Shown: positions 9,601 to 18,233, numbered from the stretch's first letter. The stretch: DNA of 64,000 nt from Chitinophaga skermanii (GCF_003259335.1 NZ_QLLL01000002.1:771885-835884); one strand, 5' to 3'. Program-made: numbers and translations. Notes: generated by a model from the sequence alone, not told the origin.

Positions 9601-10013
9601 GCACCTGGTAATGGCTCATCTTTTTCTCCTACTACAATACCTTTAAGGATAATAGTGTCTTGCATATCTGCAATACCAGCCGATTTGGAAGTTGCCTTTT
9701 TCGTATTCACAGATACTACTTTATCGATTACTTCATATTGGTAAGGCAAGCCCTTAAATATCTTGGTTAAAGCCGATTGAACCGGCTCATTCTTTAAATC
9801 AACTGTTACCGGTGTATTCACTTCTTTTAAATCCTTCGCATACACGAAGTAGTAGCCTGTTTGTTTTTCAACTTCTTTACAAACTTTTACGAGCGATGTG
9901 TTTTGCACCGATAGGCTCACACGCTGCGCAAACGCGATCGTTTGCGCAAAGCATAAACCAATCAGTAGAGCACAAGGCTTACTAACAAAACGAAATATTT
10001 TTTCAAGACGCAT
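6651..10013 (-). CDS. SusC/RagA TonB-linked outer membrane channel with STN domain (system 1)
   Basis: This 1120-residue protein has a signal peptide (to about residue 30, AFAQ), then an STN secretin/TonB short domain (about 36-105, with KQTGYYFVYAKDL and VTVDLKNEPVQSAL). A carboxypeptidase-regulatory-like domain follows (about 122-200, starting LKGIVVGEKDEPLPGASVMS). The plug (about 205-330) carries the RagA signature SISVLKDADATAIYGSRGAN, and the rest is a long beta-barrel. The STN domain marks it as a signal-transducing type that contacts the FecR anti-sigma factor, which is encoded 28 bp upstream. It imports a large ligand together with the adjacent SusD, using TonB. Confidence 0.93.
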   Translation of the reverse strand: MRLEKIFRFVSKPCALLIGLCFAQTIAFAQRVSLSVQNTSLVKVCKEVEKQTGYYFVYAKDLKEVNTPVTVDLKNEPVQSALTKIFKGLPYQYEVIDKVVSVNTKKATSKSAGIADMQDTIILKGIVVGEKDEPLPGASVMSTKTKRMALTNEKGQFEMKGVALDEEVVFSYIGYTPKKTRAAGGVIIMVLEPSQNQLDQVQIRGYGKTSQRYSTGSITTVQGKEIEQFPVMNPLLALQGKVPGMTISQVSANPSDPIKIEIRGRGSLNSSMPADPLIIIDGIPITVLELTPANSTVNSFSQINAVSRGFDQSGLTNGMSPLFGVNVSDIESISVLKDADATAIYGSRGANGVIIINTKRAKAGRNNLTIGYTAGITTISKFYDVLNTTDYLNLRREAFANDGLTPSLQKGSPGYAGDLLIWDTTRYTNWQKYLYGGQGSYQKVNANYSGGTDQNTYSLSGNYTKTKSITSLSGDQQSGGFNMSVNSNSKNKKFRVMGSLTLNFTKDNQANLMDLTNFVPNAPSLFKENGEINFAELNAVQAMGLSLMSLKQPIDRKSMSVNGSFNAEYQFTDYLTGNVAVTYSRNTGSTVKIVPISSLDPSTNQRTGQRMVADNKNTTMTVEPGLRFSKNVGNGLLTAQLGSTYQSTSSNMLLTSGSNYLTDDFLGSLSFAPTIKATEAKSQYKYVGTFFRAEYIYEMKYMLNLSGRRDGSSKFGPGKQYGNFGAIGAGWVASEEEWLKGILPKEMSLLKFYGSYGITGEQGIGDYQYLIQWATQNGLASYEGDIMPLLISLQANDKFHWSNSKMLNLGINLGFFNDRLTFNGEWYRKISDDQLISFPTGSFTGFTSYTANSPASVLNTGVNASLSAHIIQGKKWNWRTSFTASNNRNELLSYPSLEKSPYYSRYVIGKPIDEVYVLKYTGIDPQTGKYTYLDANKDGSIKTNYSVPAGTKDDDRVVAVTPTPRLNLGGNTGLSYKNISVDISFYFKRMNAYSAVSQQMGGIGNVSYEMYRNRWTHPGQNATAPRATTNFDEISSMFRLSDGQYEKVNVFRINQLSMNYMLPSKYLQKAKLRTASLGLGVNNLLLITNYQGVDPEVNYMATVSSMPPTRTYTITLSVGL

Positions 10014-10041
10014 TCTATAAGCTGTTTAGATTAGGTTTTAA

Positions 10042-11277
10042 TTACAACGGTTTCACTGTGACCGTTTTTCCTACAATACTAAATTGAACCCATCCCGTGG
10101 ATTCAAGGATTTTCAAAACATCGGATAATTTCATGCTGCGAGGAATGGTTCCTTCAAACTGTTGCGCAATGTCGCCATCAAACACAACATCAACATCATA
10201 CACACGCGAAATCTCGCGCATTATTTCTTGGATAGAAGCATCGTGGTATATAAACAAACCGTTTTTCCAAGCAAGTACCGACTCTATATTGGCTACTTGT
10301 ACTTGCATGGGTTGACGGTTATGTACCATCGCTTGTTGACCCGGCAATAGTATCTCCCGGTCGTTCTTATTTTGTACACTTACTTTACCATTCACAAGCG
10401 TGGCCGTACGAAGTGGCTCGTCGCTATATGCTTGGATATTGAATGCTGTACCCAACACGCGTACTTCCAAAGGTTCGCGTTTGGTATCTATTGTTCTAAC
10501 TGTGAATGGTTGTTGCGCATTCTTTGCAACGTCGAAATAGGCTTCACCACTTAACTCTACAACTCTTTCCTTACCAATAAACGCTGTAGGATATTTCAAG
10601 GATGAAGCCGCATTCAACCAAACTTTTGTTCCATCGGGCAGTACTACATCAAACTTCCCGCCGCGTGGTGTTATTATTTTATGGTAGGTTACATCCGCCT
10701 CGCTTTGGGCAAGGGTATTCTCATAGGATATGGTTTCATCATCTTGTTTGAAAATATTGGCATCTTGGAACTGGTCGATTTTACCTTTCTTCGTGCTATT
10801 TAAATCAATCACGCTACCATCGGCGAGTTCCAACGTGGCTTTATTTCCGGCCGGTAACGCATCACCACCGTAACGCGCTACCGTAGAAACTCCTGGGGTT
10901 GTGTTTTGCTTATGATTGAAGAAGATAATCGACGTACTTACAACGAACGCCAGCAACGCAGCTGCTGCCGTCCATCGTAACCACAACCTGCGAACAGGCA
11001 CGGTACGTGTTTCCAACATGCCAATACGTTTCCATACATCATCCAATGCGGCTGTTTCATCAAACTTGTGCATGGTTTGCAAACCGGCTTCCAATTGCGG
11101 CATGGTGCACGCATCGGTATAGAAATCGCGGCTAGCAGGTGGTTGCGTTTGCAACCAAGCTTCTAGTTCGGCTGTTTCTTCTTCGGTTATAACTCCTTGC
11201 ACCCGGCGTAGTAGCAATTCCGCTATATAGGCCGATGTTTCGAATGAATCCCCGTTATGATTGGATGATGTAGGCAT
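10042..11277 (-). CDS. FecR-family anti-sigma factor (system 1)
   Basis: The protein has 411 residues: a cytoplasmic N-terminal segment (LLRRVQGVITEEETAELEAW), one membrane helix at about 104-125 (LRWTAAAALLAFVVSTSIIF), and a periplasmic FecR domain (TPRGGKFDVVLPDGTKVWLN, ELSGEAYFDVAKN, VRVLGTAFNIQAY). A C-terminal DUF4974-type domain (LFIYHDASIQEIMREISRVY) completes it. The family holds an ECF sigma factor inactive until the SusC STN domain signals ligand. The likely partner sigma gene is divergent at 14606. This start is 2 bp after the metalloprotease stop, so the two are translationally close. Confidence 0.92.
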   Translation of the reverse strand: MPTSSNHNGDSFETSAYIAELLLRRVQGVITEEETAELEAWLQTQPPASRDFYTDACTMPQLEAGLQTMHKFDETAALDDVWKRIGMLETRTVPVRRLWLRWTAAAALLAFVVSTSIIFFNHKQNTTPGVSTVARYGGDALPAGNKATLELADGSVIDLNSTKKGKIDQFQDANIFKQDDETISYENTLAQSEADVTYHKIITPRGGKFDVVLPDGTKVWLNAASSLKYPTAFIGKERVVELSGEAYFDVAKNAQQPFTVRTIDTKREPLEVRVLGTAFNIQAYSDEPLRTATLVNGKVSVQNKNDREILLPGQQAMVHNRQPMQVQVANIESVLAWKNGLFIYHDASIQEIMREISRVYDVDVVFDGDIAQQFEGTIPRSMKLSDVLKILESTGWVQFSIVGKTVTVKPL

Positions 11278-11279
11278 GG

Positions 11280-13721
11280 TTAGTTTTTGTTTAATGCATC
11301 AATTTTTGCTACCAACGATTCTAAGTGCGCTTTTGTAGATGCATCACCTGTACGTGGAATGGCGTTCTTGATTATAGAATAAATACGTTTGCTTTCACCG
11401 TAGGAAATGCTCGCTGCTTCAGTTTCAGCAATTTCTGGTTTAATATTTTTGATAGTCGTATACAAAGCACCGATATAAGCTTTCTGTAATGCACGTTGCT
11501 CTGATGCCACTTTCACACTGCCGCTATTCAAATCACCCCAAATCACAACACGCAATTTCTCCAAGTACTCGTCAACAGAAATAGCTTTGCTACCATAACG
11601 GCTATATAAATTCGCTACTACGTTCAATGAACCTGCATCCAAAGCCGAATTCAATACTTTTACTTGTAATGCACGTACATCGTCTTGTTCGCCAATAACC
11701 AATACTTGGTCTTGTACAGCCGGTGCTGCTAACCATGTAGGTGTAGTAAATACTTCCTTATTGATCCAATCCAATGAAGCTAATTGTGTTTCTTTCGAAA
11801 CAGGGGTCATCACTGGGCGCGTGTCTTCGTTTGTACGTACATCGTATTGTACAGCACCTACATAACGGAATACATGGTTTACATAACGATTGTACTGACC
11901 AATTACTTGTTTATACATGCGACGGTATACTTCACGTTGACCATTTTCTTCCATCGTCCATTTAGGCAAGTTCTGTACAACAATTTTTAAATTATTGATA
12001 CCGTAAGTACTTGCTTTCGCTGCATTATCACTCAAATCTTCTGTTTGACAACGAGGGTCGAATTTCGTCATCTCACCATCACCCCACCATAAGCGGTCGT
12101 TCTCGGCCAAACGTTTCGTCACCAATCTGCGCATGATTACCTTATCTTCTTCTTCGTCTTTTGCGAAAGTATTTTTATAACCGAACTCAATCGCCCATTC
12201 GTCGTAATCGTTAATACGTGGGAACAATAAAGCTTGCGGGATTTTATCACTAGGCTGCGCTACGTAGTTGAAACGTGCATAGTCCATAATACTAGCGGTA
12301 TGACCATATTTCGTTAAGTAAGAAATGCTACGTAAGCTATCTACCGGTGTTTTGCTGCTGCTACCGAAGTTGTGCAACAAACCAAGGGTATGCCCAATTT
12401 CGTGGCTAGATACAAAACGAATCAATTGGCCCATCAACTCCTCATTAAACACGGCATAACGTGCTTCTGGATCGTTAGGACCCGCTTGCAATTGGTACCA
12501 GTCGTGTACTAACGTCATTACGTTGTGGTACCAACCGATATGTGATTGAATAATTTCACCACTGCGAGGATCGTGTACATTCGGACCGTAAGCATTCGGG
12601 ATTTCGGAAGCGAAGTAGTTGATAAAGCTATAACGTACATCATCCATGTGCATAGATGTATCGTTTTCAGGCCATTCTTTGGCACTAATTGCATTTTTGA
12701 AACCTGCTTTTTCGAAAGCTTTCTGCCAATCGTTTACACCCGCGATCAAGTATTTGCGCCATTGTTTCGGCGTAGCTGGATCGATGTAGTATAAAATAGG
12801 ATTCGCCGGTTCCACTAATTCGCCACGTTTGTATTTTTCTACGTCTTGTGGTTTAGGTTCTAATTTCCAACGTGTGATATAGGATTGTTTTTCTGCTGCT
12901 TGTTGTTTATCAGAGAATTTTACAAGATCATCATAGAAGAAACCAACACGTTGATCACGTACCCTACGTTGCATAGGTTTTTCAGGCAACAATACGAAAG
13001 AAGAACTGGTTTCAACAGTTAATGGCTTATTACCATTTACCTTAGCATTACCATTTTTAATGGTTCCAATTTCGATGTTATTAGGATATGTACGAATGTA
13101 CGTAACATCGTTATCCTTCATCATTTTACCGTCAAACGATTTATTGGTAGGTGCCGTAGCATTGATGATACTCTGCGGGTCTTTTAAAAACTTAGTTGCA
13201 TCTACTACATAGCTATTGGAATCTTTGCCATATGCTTTAATCGGGAAGGTGGCCAAAATGGGGTTACCATTCGATATTTGCACAGCGCGGAAAATGTCAT
13301 TATCTGGGTTAGCAACGCTAATCACCATATTATAACGCATCACAATATTCTCACCTTTACCTTTCTCGAAGTAAATCATTTGATTATTTACTTCCTCACC
13401 GGCATAAGCTTCTAACCCACCACCAATAGAAAGAAGGCGATTCACAACAAGGATGTCGCGGTTCAGTAAGTTCTTACCGATTTCAAAATATACACTATCG
13501 AACTCTGGCGTGGTATGCACTGTAATTAAACCTTCTTTGGTTTGCATACTTTTTACCACCACATTGTTATATGGTTTTACACCGGCTTTGCTATAAGGTA
13601 CAGCAGGTGCTGCCGGTGCTGCAGCTACAGTCGGCGCGGTTGTTTTCTTTGATTTCTTACCACTGAAAACAGCACATGATGCCATCATCGTTACCAGTGG
13701 AATATAAGCGTAACGTTTCAT
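11280..13721 (-). CDS. Zinc-dependent metalloprotease lipoprotein (DUF5117/DUF5118 type)
   Basis: This 813-residue protein has a lipoprotein signal with Cys16 (MMASC), placing it in the periplasm or outer membrane. The metzincin site HEIGHTLGLLHN lies at about residues 439-450, giving the HExxHxxGxxH zinc ligands. An SIMDYARFNYV stretch downstream may hold the Met-turn. The N-terminal half matches the DUF5118 and DUF5117 layout and the C-terminal part the DUF4953 layout of large Bacteroidota zinc proteases (recognised by eye). The gene lies between a lipoprotein gene and fecR in the SusCD operon. It probably degrades an extracellular protein or peptide whose products SusCD takes up (inference). 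Confidence 0.88.
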   Translation of the reverse strand: MKRYAYIPLVTMMASCAVFSGKKSKKTTAPTVAAAPAAPAVPYSKAGVKPYNNVVVKSMQTKEGLITVHTTPEFDSVYFEIGKNLLNRDILVVNRLLSIGGGLEAYAGEEVNNQMIYFEKGKGENIVMRYNMVISVANPDNDIFRAVQISNGNPILATFPIKAYGKDSNSYVVDATKFLKDPQSIINATAPTNKSFDGKMMKDNDVTYIRTYPNNIEIGTIKNGNAKVNGNKPLTVETSSSFVLLPEKPMQRRVRDQRVGFFYDDLVKFSDKQQAAEKQSYITRWKLEPKPQDVEKYKRGELVEPANPILYYIDPATPKQWRKYLIAGVNDWQKAFEKAGFKNAISAKEWPENDTSMHMDDVRYSFINYFASEIPNAYGPNVHDPRSGEIIQSHIGWYHNVMTLVHDWYQLQAGPNDPEARYAVFNEELMGQLIRFVSSHEIGHTLGLLHNFGSSSKTPVDSLRSISYLTKYGHTASIMDYARFNYVAQPSDKIPQALLFPRINDYDEWAIEFGYKNTFAKDEEEDKVIMRRLVTKRLAENDRLWWGDGEMTKFDPRCQTEDLSDNAAKASTYGINNLKIVVQNLPKWTMEENGQREVYRRMYKQVIGQYNRYVNHVFRYVGAVQYDVRTNEDTRPVMTPVSKETQLASLDWINKEVFTTPTWLAAPAVQDQVLVIGEQDDVRALQVKVLNSALDAGSLNVVANLYSRYGSKAISVDEYLEKLRVVIWGDLNSGSVKVASEQRALQKAYIGALYTTIKNIKPEIAETEAASISYGESKRIYSIIKNAIPRTGDASTKAHLESLVAKIDALNKN

Positions 13722-13784
13722 TACAGGTGAATGATTTTGGTAATAAATAGCAGGGGAAATTGACGTTGGACTGAAAATGGTTGA

Positions 13785-14420
13785 CTATTGAAAGCAAGAG
13801 CGAGTCTTTGCTGCCTCTAAAGTCGGTCGCGATGAGAAGTGCATAGTTGGCATAATAGATATGGCTGTTTCGTCGAGGAATGCTGCTTCTTGCAACTTCT
13901 CTTCTAACGTTTTCTCCAATAAAGCACGCATCGCTTGGGCCCTATCGATGGAAGCATCGTCCCAAACAAGTACGAGCGGGATTTGGTTATCTCCGGCTTC
14001 GATCTTGAAGGTGGCCTGTTCACTATTCGTTCCCGCGGTTCGGAAATCTAGTACCATACCTGTATGCTCCTTTGCTACCGTGCGCAGGATAATACCTTGT
14101 ACAGGACTGCATTTCTCGATGTAGTTGTACGCTAGGGAATCGTAAGAATTACCTGGTAATGAAATGAAAGCAAATGGTTGATTGGTTCCATTAGAAGGCA
14201 AATCTATAAAATGCACATCAAATGCAAAATCTCCAAGCAATCCTTCCGTTCCATTCATATCCTTATTACCAGGAATATGACTAGGTAGCTTGGCCCTTTT
14301 TGGCATTTCTCGTCCACCCGGCGATTCATCACGTTCATGCTCGCCACAGGAGGTTACGATAACCATCAGTACCAATGCCATGGCCATTTTCGTAAGTAGT
14401 CGACTCTTTATTTGTAGCAT
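13785..14420 (-). CDS. Lipoprotein of unknown function heading SusCD operon 1
   Basis: The protein has 211 residues. The signal region MAMALVLMVIVTSCG gives a lipobox (VTSC), and the mature protein begins with a charged linker (EHERDESPGGREMPKRAKLP). The rest (AFDVHFIDLPSNGTNQPFAF, IPLVLVWDDASIDRAQAMRA) has no motif I recognise. Starts at 14420 or 14387 both keep the signal peptide. It is the first gene of the leftward unit, 63 bp before the metalloprotease, and divergent from the ECF sigma gene. A role in binding the same substrate as the protease is only a guess. Confidence 0.7.
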   Translation of the reverse strand: MLQIKSRLLTKMAMALVLMVIVTSCGEHERDESPGGREMPKRAKLPSHIPGNKDMNGTEGLLGDFAFDVHFIDLPSNGTNQPFAFISLPGNSYDSLAYNYIEKCSPVQGIILRTVAKEHTGMVLDFRTAGTNSEQATFKIEAGDNQIPLVLVWDDASIDRAQAMRALLEKTLEEKLQEAAFLDETAISIMPTMHFSSRPTLEAAKTRSCFQ

Positions 14421-14516
14421 ATGGATCGGTTATGAAATAATTGTTTATCGTATGTAGAACACGGTGAGGAAGTATTCGAACTAGTCATTTTAAAAAAATA
14501 TTTTTTTTGCCACTCA

Positions 14517-14587
14517 ACGGGAAACTATTTGCAGAATTCTCACATATTATTTACTATTGCCACTACTTACATCCAAACGTTTCCCGT
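14517..14587. promoter_or_regulatory. Divergent promoter region with inverted ECF-like -35 elements
   Basis: ACGGGAAAC at 14517-14525 on the plus strand recurs as a perfect inverted copy at 14579-14587 (GTTTCCCGT). The copies point toward each other across 53 bp. GGAAC-type sequences are the typical -35 element of ECF sigma factors, so these could be sigma-dependent promoters for the sigma gene and for the operon, or a regulator site. Confidence 0.4.
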
Positions 14588-14605
14588 AAACCAAGTCTAT
14601 CCGCT

Positions 14606-15202
14606 ATGTCAATTGATCTCTCAGAAGATCTTATTCCTGCGTTCCAGCAAGGGGAACCAAGTGCGTTTAATGCTTTCTTTGTAGAGCATTACAAGCCCCT
14701 GTGTTTCTTTGCTACCCAATTACTCGCCAATACCGGCGAGGCGGAAGACATTGTAAAAGACGCCTTCGTGAAACTCTGGCACAAGAAAGCCGACTTCGAC
14801 CATCCTAAAAGCATTAAAAGTTTCCTTTATACCACTACCCGTAACGCTTGCCTGAACTACTTACGACATTTAAAAGTGCACGACCATTTCCAAGCGGAAA
14901 TGCAATATCTCGACGAAAACAAGCGCGACGAATTGGTACTACAACAAATGATTCGTACAGAATTGATGGCCTCGATTTATAAAGCAATAGAAGCACTCCC
15001 GGAAAAACGGCAGCAAGTATTTAAGATGGTGTATATGGAAGGATTGAAATTGGACGAAATCGCCGAGAAATTGGGTATTTCAGTATTCACTGTAAAAGAA
15101 CATAAAGCGAAAGCCTTGGCACAATTGCGTTTGCAATTCACCGATACCCAGTTAGCCCTCTTCTTTATCTTCGGTGCCAGCCTACTAGGTCTTAAGAAAT
15201 AA
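14606..15202 (+). CDS. ECF RNA polymerase sigma-70 factor (system 1)
   Basis: The protein has 198 residues from the ATG at 14606. The upstream reading from 14507 adds a non-conserved N-terminus and overlaps the promoter motifs. Region 2 is visible as FNAFFVEHYKPLCFFATQLL and then AEDIVKDAFVKLWHKKADFD. Region 4 is visible as ALPEKRQQVFKMVYMEGLKL and then IAEKLGISVFTVKEHKAKAL. This is the layout of the Bacteroidota ECF group that works with FecR anti-sigma factors. It is divergent from the operon whose FecR probably controls it, whereas in system 2 the sigma gene is co-directional. A short hydrophobic C-terminus (ALFFIFGASLLGL) is common in this group. Confidence 0.92.
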   Translation: MSIDLSEDLIPAFQQGEPSAFNAFFVEHYKPLCFFATQLLANTGEAEDIVKDAFVKLWHKKADFDHPKSIKSFLYTTTRNACLNYLRHLKVHDHFQAEMQYLDENKRDELVLQQMIRTELMASIYKAIEALPEKRQQVFKMVYMEGLKLDEIAEKLGISVFTVKEHKAKALAQLRLQFTDTQLALFFIFGASLLGLKK

Positions 15203-15253
15203 TGCCCCGGCATTTACCGGCAAAACTGTAATTTACAGCCCATTGAACGACAG

Positions 15254-15733
15254 ATGGAAAATCAATTACCGGTTAACAAACAACAGCTCGATTTAAAATT
15301 AATCTTCATTAGTGTTATTGCCTGCTTTGTATATATCATTGGAGCTAGCTACGCATTGGAATATTTCAACATCAATACGGGAGGAAGTGCACCGCCACCC
15401 GAAAAGCTACAATTCATTTTATACTTCGTATTATTAAACCCTTTATTGGGTACACTTATCGTACAACGATTCGTATACAGTATTTTACTATTTGCCTACG
15501 GGCAAAGCGCTTATTTCAAGCACATTTACATTATCATTTCGGCTGTATTATATGCATTACTGAGTAGTGGGAACACCGTTGCCATTGCGTTATTATACTT
15601 ACCCGGGATTGTACTCAGTTTCTCTTATTACAAAGCCAAAATGGAAAACCGCCCGGCCTTTTGGACTACCTTTTCTATTCAAGCCCTACTTAACTTAGCC
15701 ATTGGCTTTTTCGACTATTACATGGCTGCTTAA
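15254..15733 (+). CDS. Integral membrane protein of unknown function
   Basis: The 159-residue protein has about four or five hydrophobic segments (LIFISVIACFVYIIGASYAL, then FILYFVLLNPLLGTLIV, then YIIISAVLYALLSSGNTVAI and on, and a C-terminal QALLNLAIGFFDYYMA). No catalytic motif is seen. It begins 51 bp after the sigma gene and could be read through from it. Its stop overlaps the stop of the convergent lipoprotein gene (15730-15733), leaving no room for a terminator between them. Confidence 0.65.
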   Translation: MENQLPVNKQQLDLKLIFISVIACFVYIIGASYALEYFNINTGGSAPPPEKLQFILYFVLLNPLLGTLIVQRFVYSILLFAYGQSAYFKHIYIIISAVLYALLSSGNTVAIALLYLPGIVLSFSYYKAKMENRPAFWTTFSIQALLNLAIGFFDYYMAA

Positions 15734-16215
15734 TGTTTGCCATGTAAAGTCAACTCATCATGTACAACATGGAAAACATCCGTTGCAAACTGTGGTAATT
15801 GGTCTTTTATACTGTTCAATAATTGAATAGTATCAAATGCCGGGGCCTTATTATCAACTACTACCAAAACAGTGCTGGTGGTATCTTTATCTATATGAAA
15901 GTAACAAACATTCACTCTTTTAATAGGTGCTTGGTAGTTACCCGTTAAAGGTTTATACAAACCCTCTTGCAAACGATCTTCACCTTGTTCGTTGGTTAAC
16001 CATGGCCCATTGGGTACGCCATCAATAAAGCTAACCGCCAATTTAATACCCCCATTCGCTAAGTTCGAAACGGCCATTCCTGTAAAAGGTCGGCCATGGT
16101 TCAACTTGTTATAATATAGCTGTTTACGTACCTCGATTTGTTCGAAGTTTGTAGTTTGTTCGTTGCAGCCTAAACATAGTATAGTGGCGACTATTGGCAA
16201 TATAATTCGATACAT
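15730..16215 (-). CDS. Small lipoprotein with a MORN-variant-like segment
   Basis: The protein has 161 residues from the ATG at 16215. The 47-residue extension to 16356 is not conserved-looking, and the lipoprotein signal starts here (MYRIILPIVATILCLGC, lipid Cys17). Residues about 34-75 (YYNKLNHGRPFTGMAVSN, FIDGVPNGPWLTNEQGE) have the F-G and DG-P-GPW pattern of MORN-repeat variants found in surface lipoproteins (inference). It is probably anchored in the outer membrane. Its function is unknown. Confidence 0.68.
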   Translation of the reverse strand: MYRIILPIVATILCLGCNEQTTNFEQIEVRKQLYYNKLNHGRPFTGMAVSNLANGGIKLAVSFIDGVPNGPWLTNEQGEDRLQEGLYKPLTGNYQAPIKRVNVCYFHIDKDTTSTVLVVVDNKAPAFDTIQLLNSIKDQLPQFATDVFHVVHDELTLHGKH

Positions 16216-16394
16216 GTAGGGGATGATTTGGTTGATCTTATGAAAATAAATATATAAAAACTCCGAATTCTTTTTACCTTTGCCTTGCAAAACAAAATTT
16301 TTCCTACCGCTATGTGAGATATAATTTCTTTCCAAAAATGATGTAAACAAACCCATCCCAAGGGTTATTATTTATTTTTCTAAAGGAAGAAGTT

Positions 16395-17981
16395 ATGCTT
16401 ACGCTCCAAAGCGTTACGTACGCGCATCCCAATAAGGATGTTCTTTTCAGCGATCTTACAATCACGATCAACAAACAAGATAAAATTGCACTTGTCGGCA
16501 ATAATGGCGCCGGTAAATCTACTTTGCTCAATATTATGGCCGGTAACTTACACCCGCTTAGCGGAACGGTAACAGCGAGCAGTACCCCTTACTATGTGCC
16601 GCAAATCTTTGGCCAGTATAACCACCTTAGTATCGCCGAGGCATTAAAAGTGGATAAGAAACTTAGTGCATTACATGCCATCATGGAAGGTGATGTTTCC
16701 CCGGGTTTATATGATGATTTGAATGATGATTGGGGGATTGAAGAAAGATGCCAAGCCGCTTTGATGCATTGGGATTTGGCCGGTATCGACCTTCAACAAC
16801 CTTTACAACAACTAAGTGGTGGCCAGAAAACGAAGGTTTTCTTAGCAGGCATTGATATTCACCAACCGGAGATCGTACTGATGGACGAGCCTAGTAACCA
16901 TTTGGATGCTAGTAGCCGGGCTATCTTGTACGATTATATCCAATTTGCAAAACAAACATTGGTAGTGGTTAGTCACGACCGGGTATTGCTACAGCTACTT
17001 AACACCGTTTGCGAACTTAGCAAAAATGGCATTACCACGTACGGGGGCAACTATACCTTCTACCAATCACAGAAAGCCATCGCTGCAGAAGCCTTGGAAA
17101 ACGATGTGCGTAGTGCAGAAAAAGCTTTCCGCAAAGCCAAAGAAACTGAGCGCGAAGCCATGGAACGCCAAGCGAAATTGGATGCCCGGGGTAAAAAGAA
17201 GCAAGAGAAGGCCGGTTTACCAACTATTTCCATGAATACCTTCCGGAATAGTGCCGAAAAAAGCACGGCCCGTATGAAAGGTGTGCATGCTGACAAAATC
17301 GACAATATCAGGCAAGATTTACAGGATTTACGTAAAGAATTACCGGCACTCGATACCATGAAAATGGGCTTCGACCAGTCGCAATTACATAAAGGCAAGA
17401 TTTTATTCCATGCCACGAACATCAACTTTACCTACAATGCAGGGAAGGTGTGGAAGCAGGATTTGAGTTTCATCTTGAAAAGTGGGCAAAGGGTTGCGAT
17501 AAAGGGCAACAACGGCTCCGGCAAAACGACCCTCATTAAGGTACTTTTAGGCCAATTGGCTCCTACAAGCGGGCAATTAACCCGTGCCGCGTTCTCGGCC
17601 ATTTACATTGATCAAGACTATGCCTTAATCAATAATTCGCTCACTGTTTACCAACAAGCCCAACAATTCAATCCCGGCGCGCTACAAGAACATGAAATCA
17701 AAACGAAACTAACGCGCTTCTTATTCTTACAGCCCGATTGGGATAAACCTTGCAGTGCATTAAGTGGTGGTGAAAAGATGCGCCTCGTACTTTGTTGCCT
17801 AACAATCAACAACAAAGCCTTGGATATGATTATCCTCGATGAACCAACGAATAACTTGGATATCCAAAACATTGAGATCCTGACAGCTGCGATCAATGAA
17901 TACGAGGGTACGCTCATTGTGGTATCCCACGATCAGCAGTTTCTAGCCGATGTAGGGATCGAAGAGGAGATATTGTTGTAG
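16395..17981 (+). CDS. ABC-F family ATPase
   Basis: The 528-residue soluble protein has two ABC ATPase domains and no membrane segment. Walker A motifs are GNNGAGKST (about 35-43) and GNNGSGKTT (about 370-378). The signature motifs are LSGGQKTKVFLA and LSGGEKMRLVL, with Walker B motifs IVLMDEPSNHLD and IILDEPTNNLD. A charged inter-domain linker (about 225-300, EKAFRKAKETEREAMERQAK) is the element that reaches into the ribosome in this family. ABC-F proteins bind the ribosomal E site and act in translation control or antibiotic protection; which applies cannot be decided here. The start at 16395 is supported by the purine-rich AAAGGAAGAAG just upstream. Confidence 0.9.
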   Translation: MLTLQSVTYAHPNKDVLFSDLTITINKQDKIALVGNNGAGKSTLLNIMAGNLHPLSGTVTASSTPYYVPQIFGQYNHLSIAEALKVDKKLSALHAIMEGDVSPGLYDDLNDDWGIEERCQAALMHWDLAGIDLQQPLQQLSGGQKTKVFLAGIDIHQPEIVLMDEPSNHLDASSRAILYDYIQFAKQTLVVVSHDRVLLQLLNTVCELSKNGITTYGGNYTFYQSQKAIAAEALENDVRSAEKAFRKAKETEREAMERQAKLDARGKKKQEKAGLPTISMNTFRNSAEKSTARMKGVHADKIDNIRQDLQDLRKELPALDTMKMGFDQSQLHKGKILFHATNINFTYNAGKVWKQDLSFILKSGQRVAIKGNNGSGKTTLIKVLLGQLAPTSGQLTRAAFSAIYIDQDYALINNSLTVYQQAQQFNPGALQEHEIKTKLTRFLFLQPDWDKPCSALSGGEKMRLVLCCLTINNKALDMIILDEPTNNLDIQNIEILTAAINEYEGTLIVVSHDQQFLADVGIEEEILL

Positions 17982-18073
17982 TAAACACGGCTTGGGCATG
18001 GTTCCAATGGCTGTTTGGGGTTTATATAGCTATATTGCATATCATAAACTATTCGTCAACAGGTACTTATTTG

Positions 18074-18233
18074 CCTATTGGGTACCTGTAGCTTACCTTA
18101 TACCTCCCTATAGCAATAAAGCAAGTGCCAAGTGATCGACAAGTAATTTCCATGTGATTTCTCTATCGTTCCATGTAACTTCCATGTAATTTCCATGTAA
18201 TTCCATGTGATTACATCGTGTTTACATGCTTTT
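18074..18233. repeat. Degenerate 10-11-bp phased repeat array A
   Basis: Units start at 18074, 18085, 18096, 18107, then 18128, 18139, 18150, 18161, 18171, 18182, 18193, 18203, 18213 and 18224. The first block has CCTAT-type units (CCTATTGGGTA, CCTGTAGCTTA, CCTTATACCTC, CCTATAGCAAT). The second has CCATGTgA/aAtT units (CCATGTGATTT, CCATGTAACTT, CCATGTAATTT, CCATGTAATT, CCATGTGATT). The spacing averages about 10.7 bp. The same two unit types occur in reverse orientation in array B at 31310-31535. Confidence 0.8.

Noticed and set aside
14507-14605. N-terminal extension of ECF sigma factor 1
   Set aside because: The extension includes the inverted promoter elements and has no sigma-like sequence. 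The paralogue in system 2 starts at the matching place.
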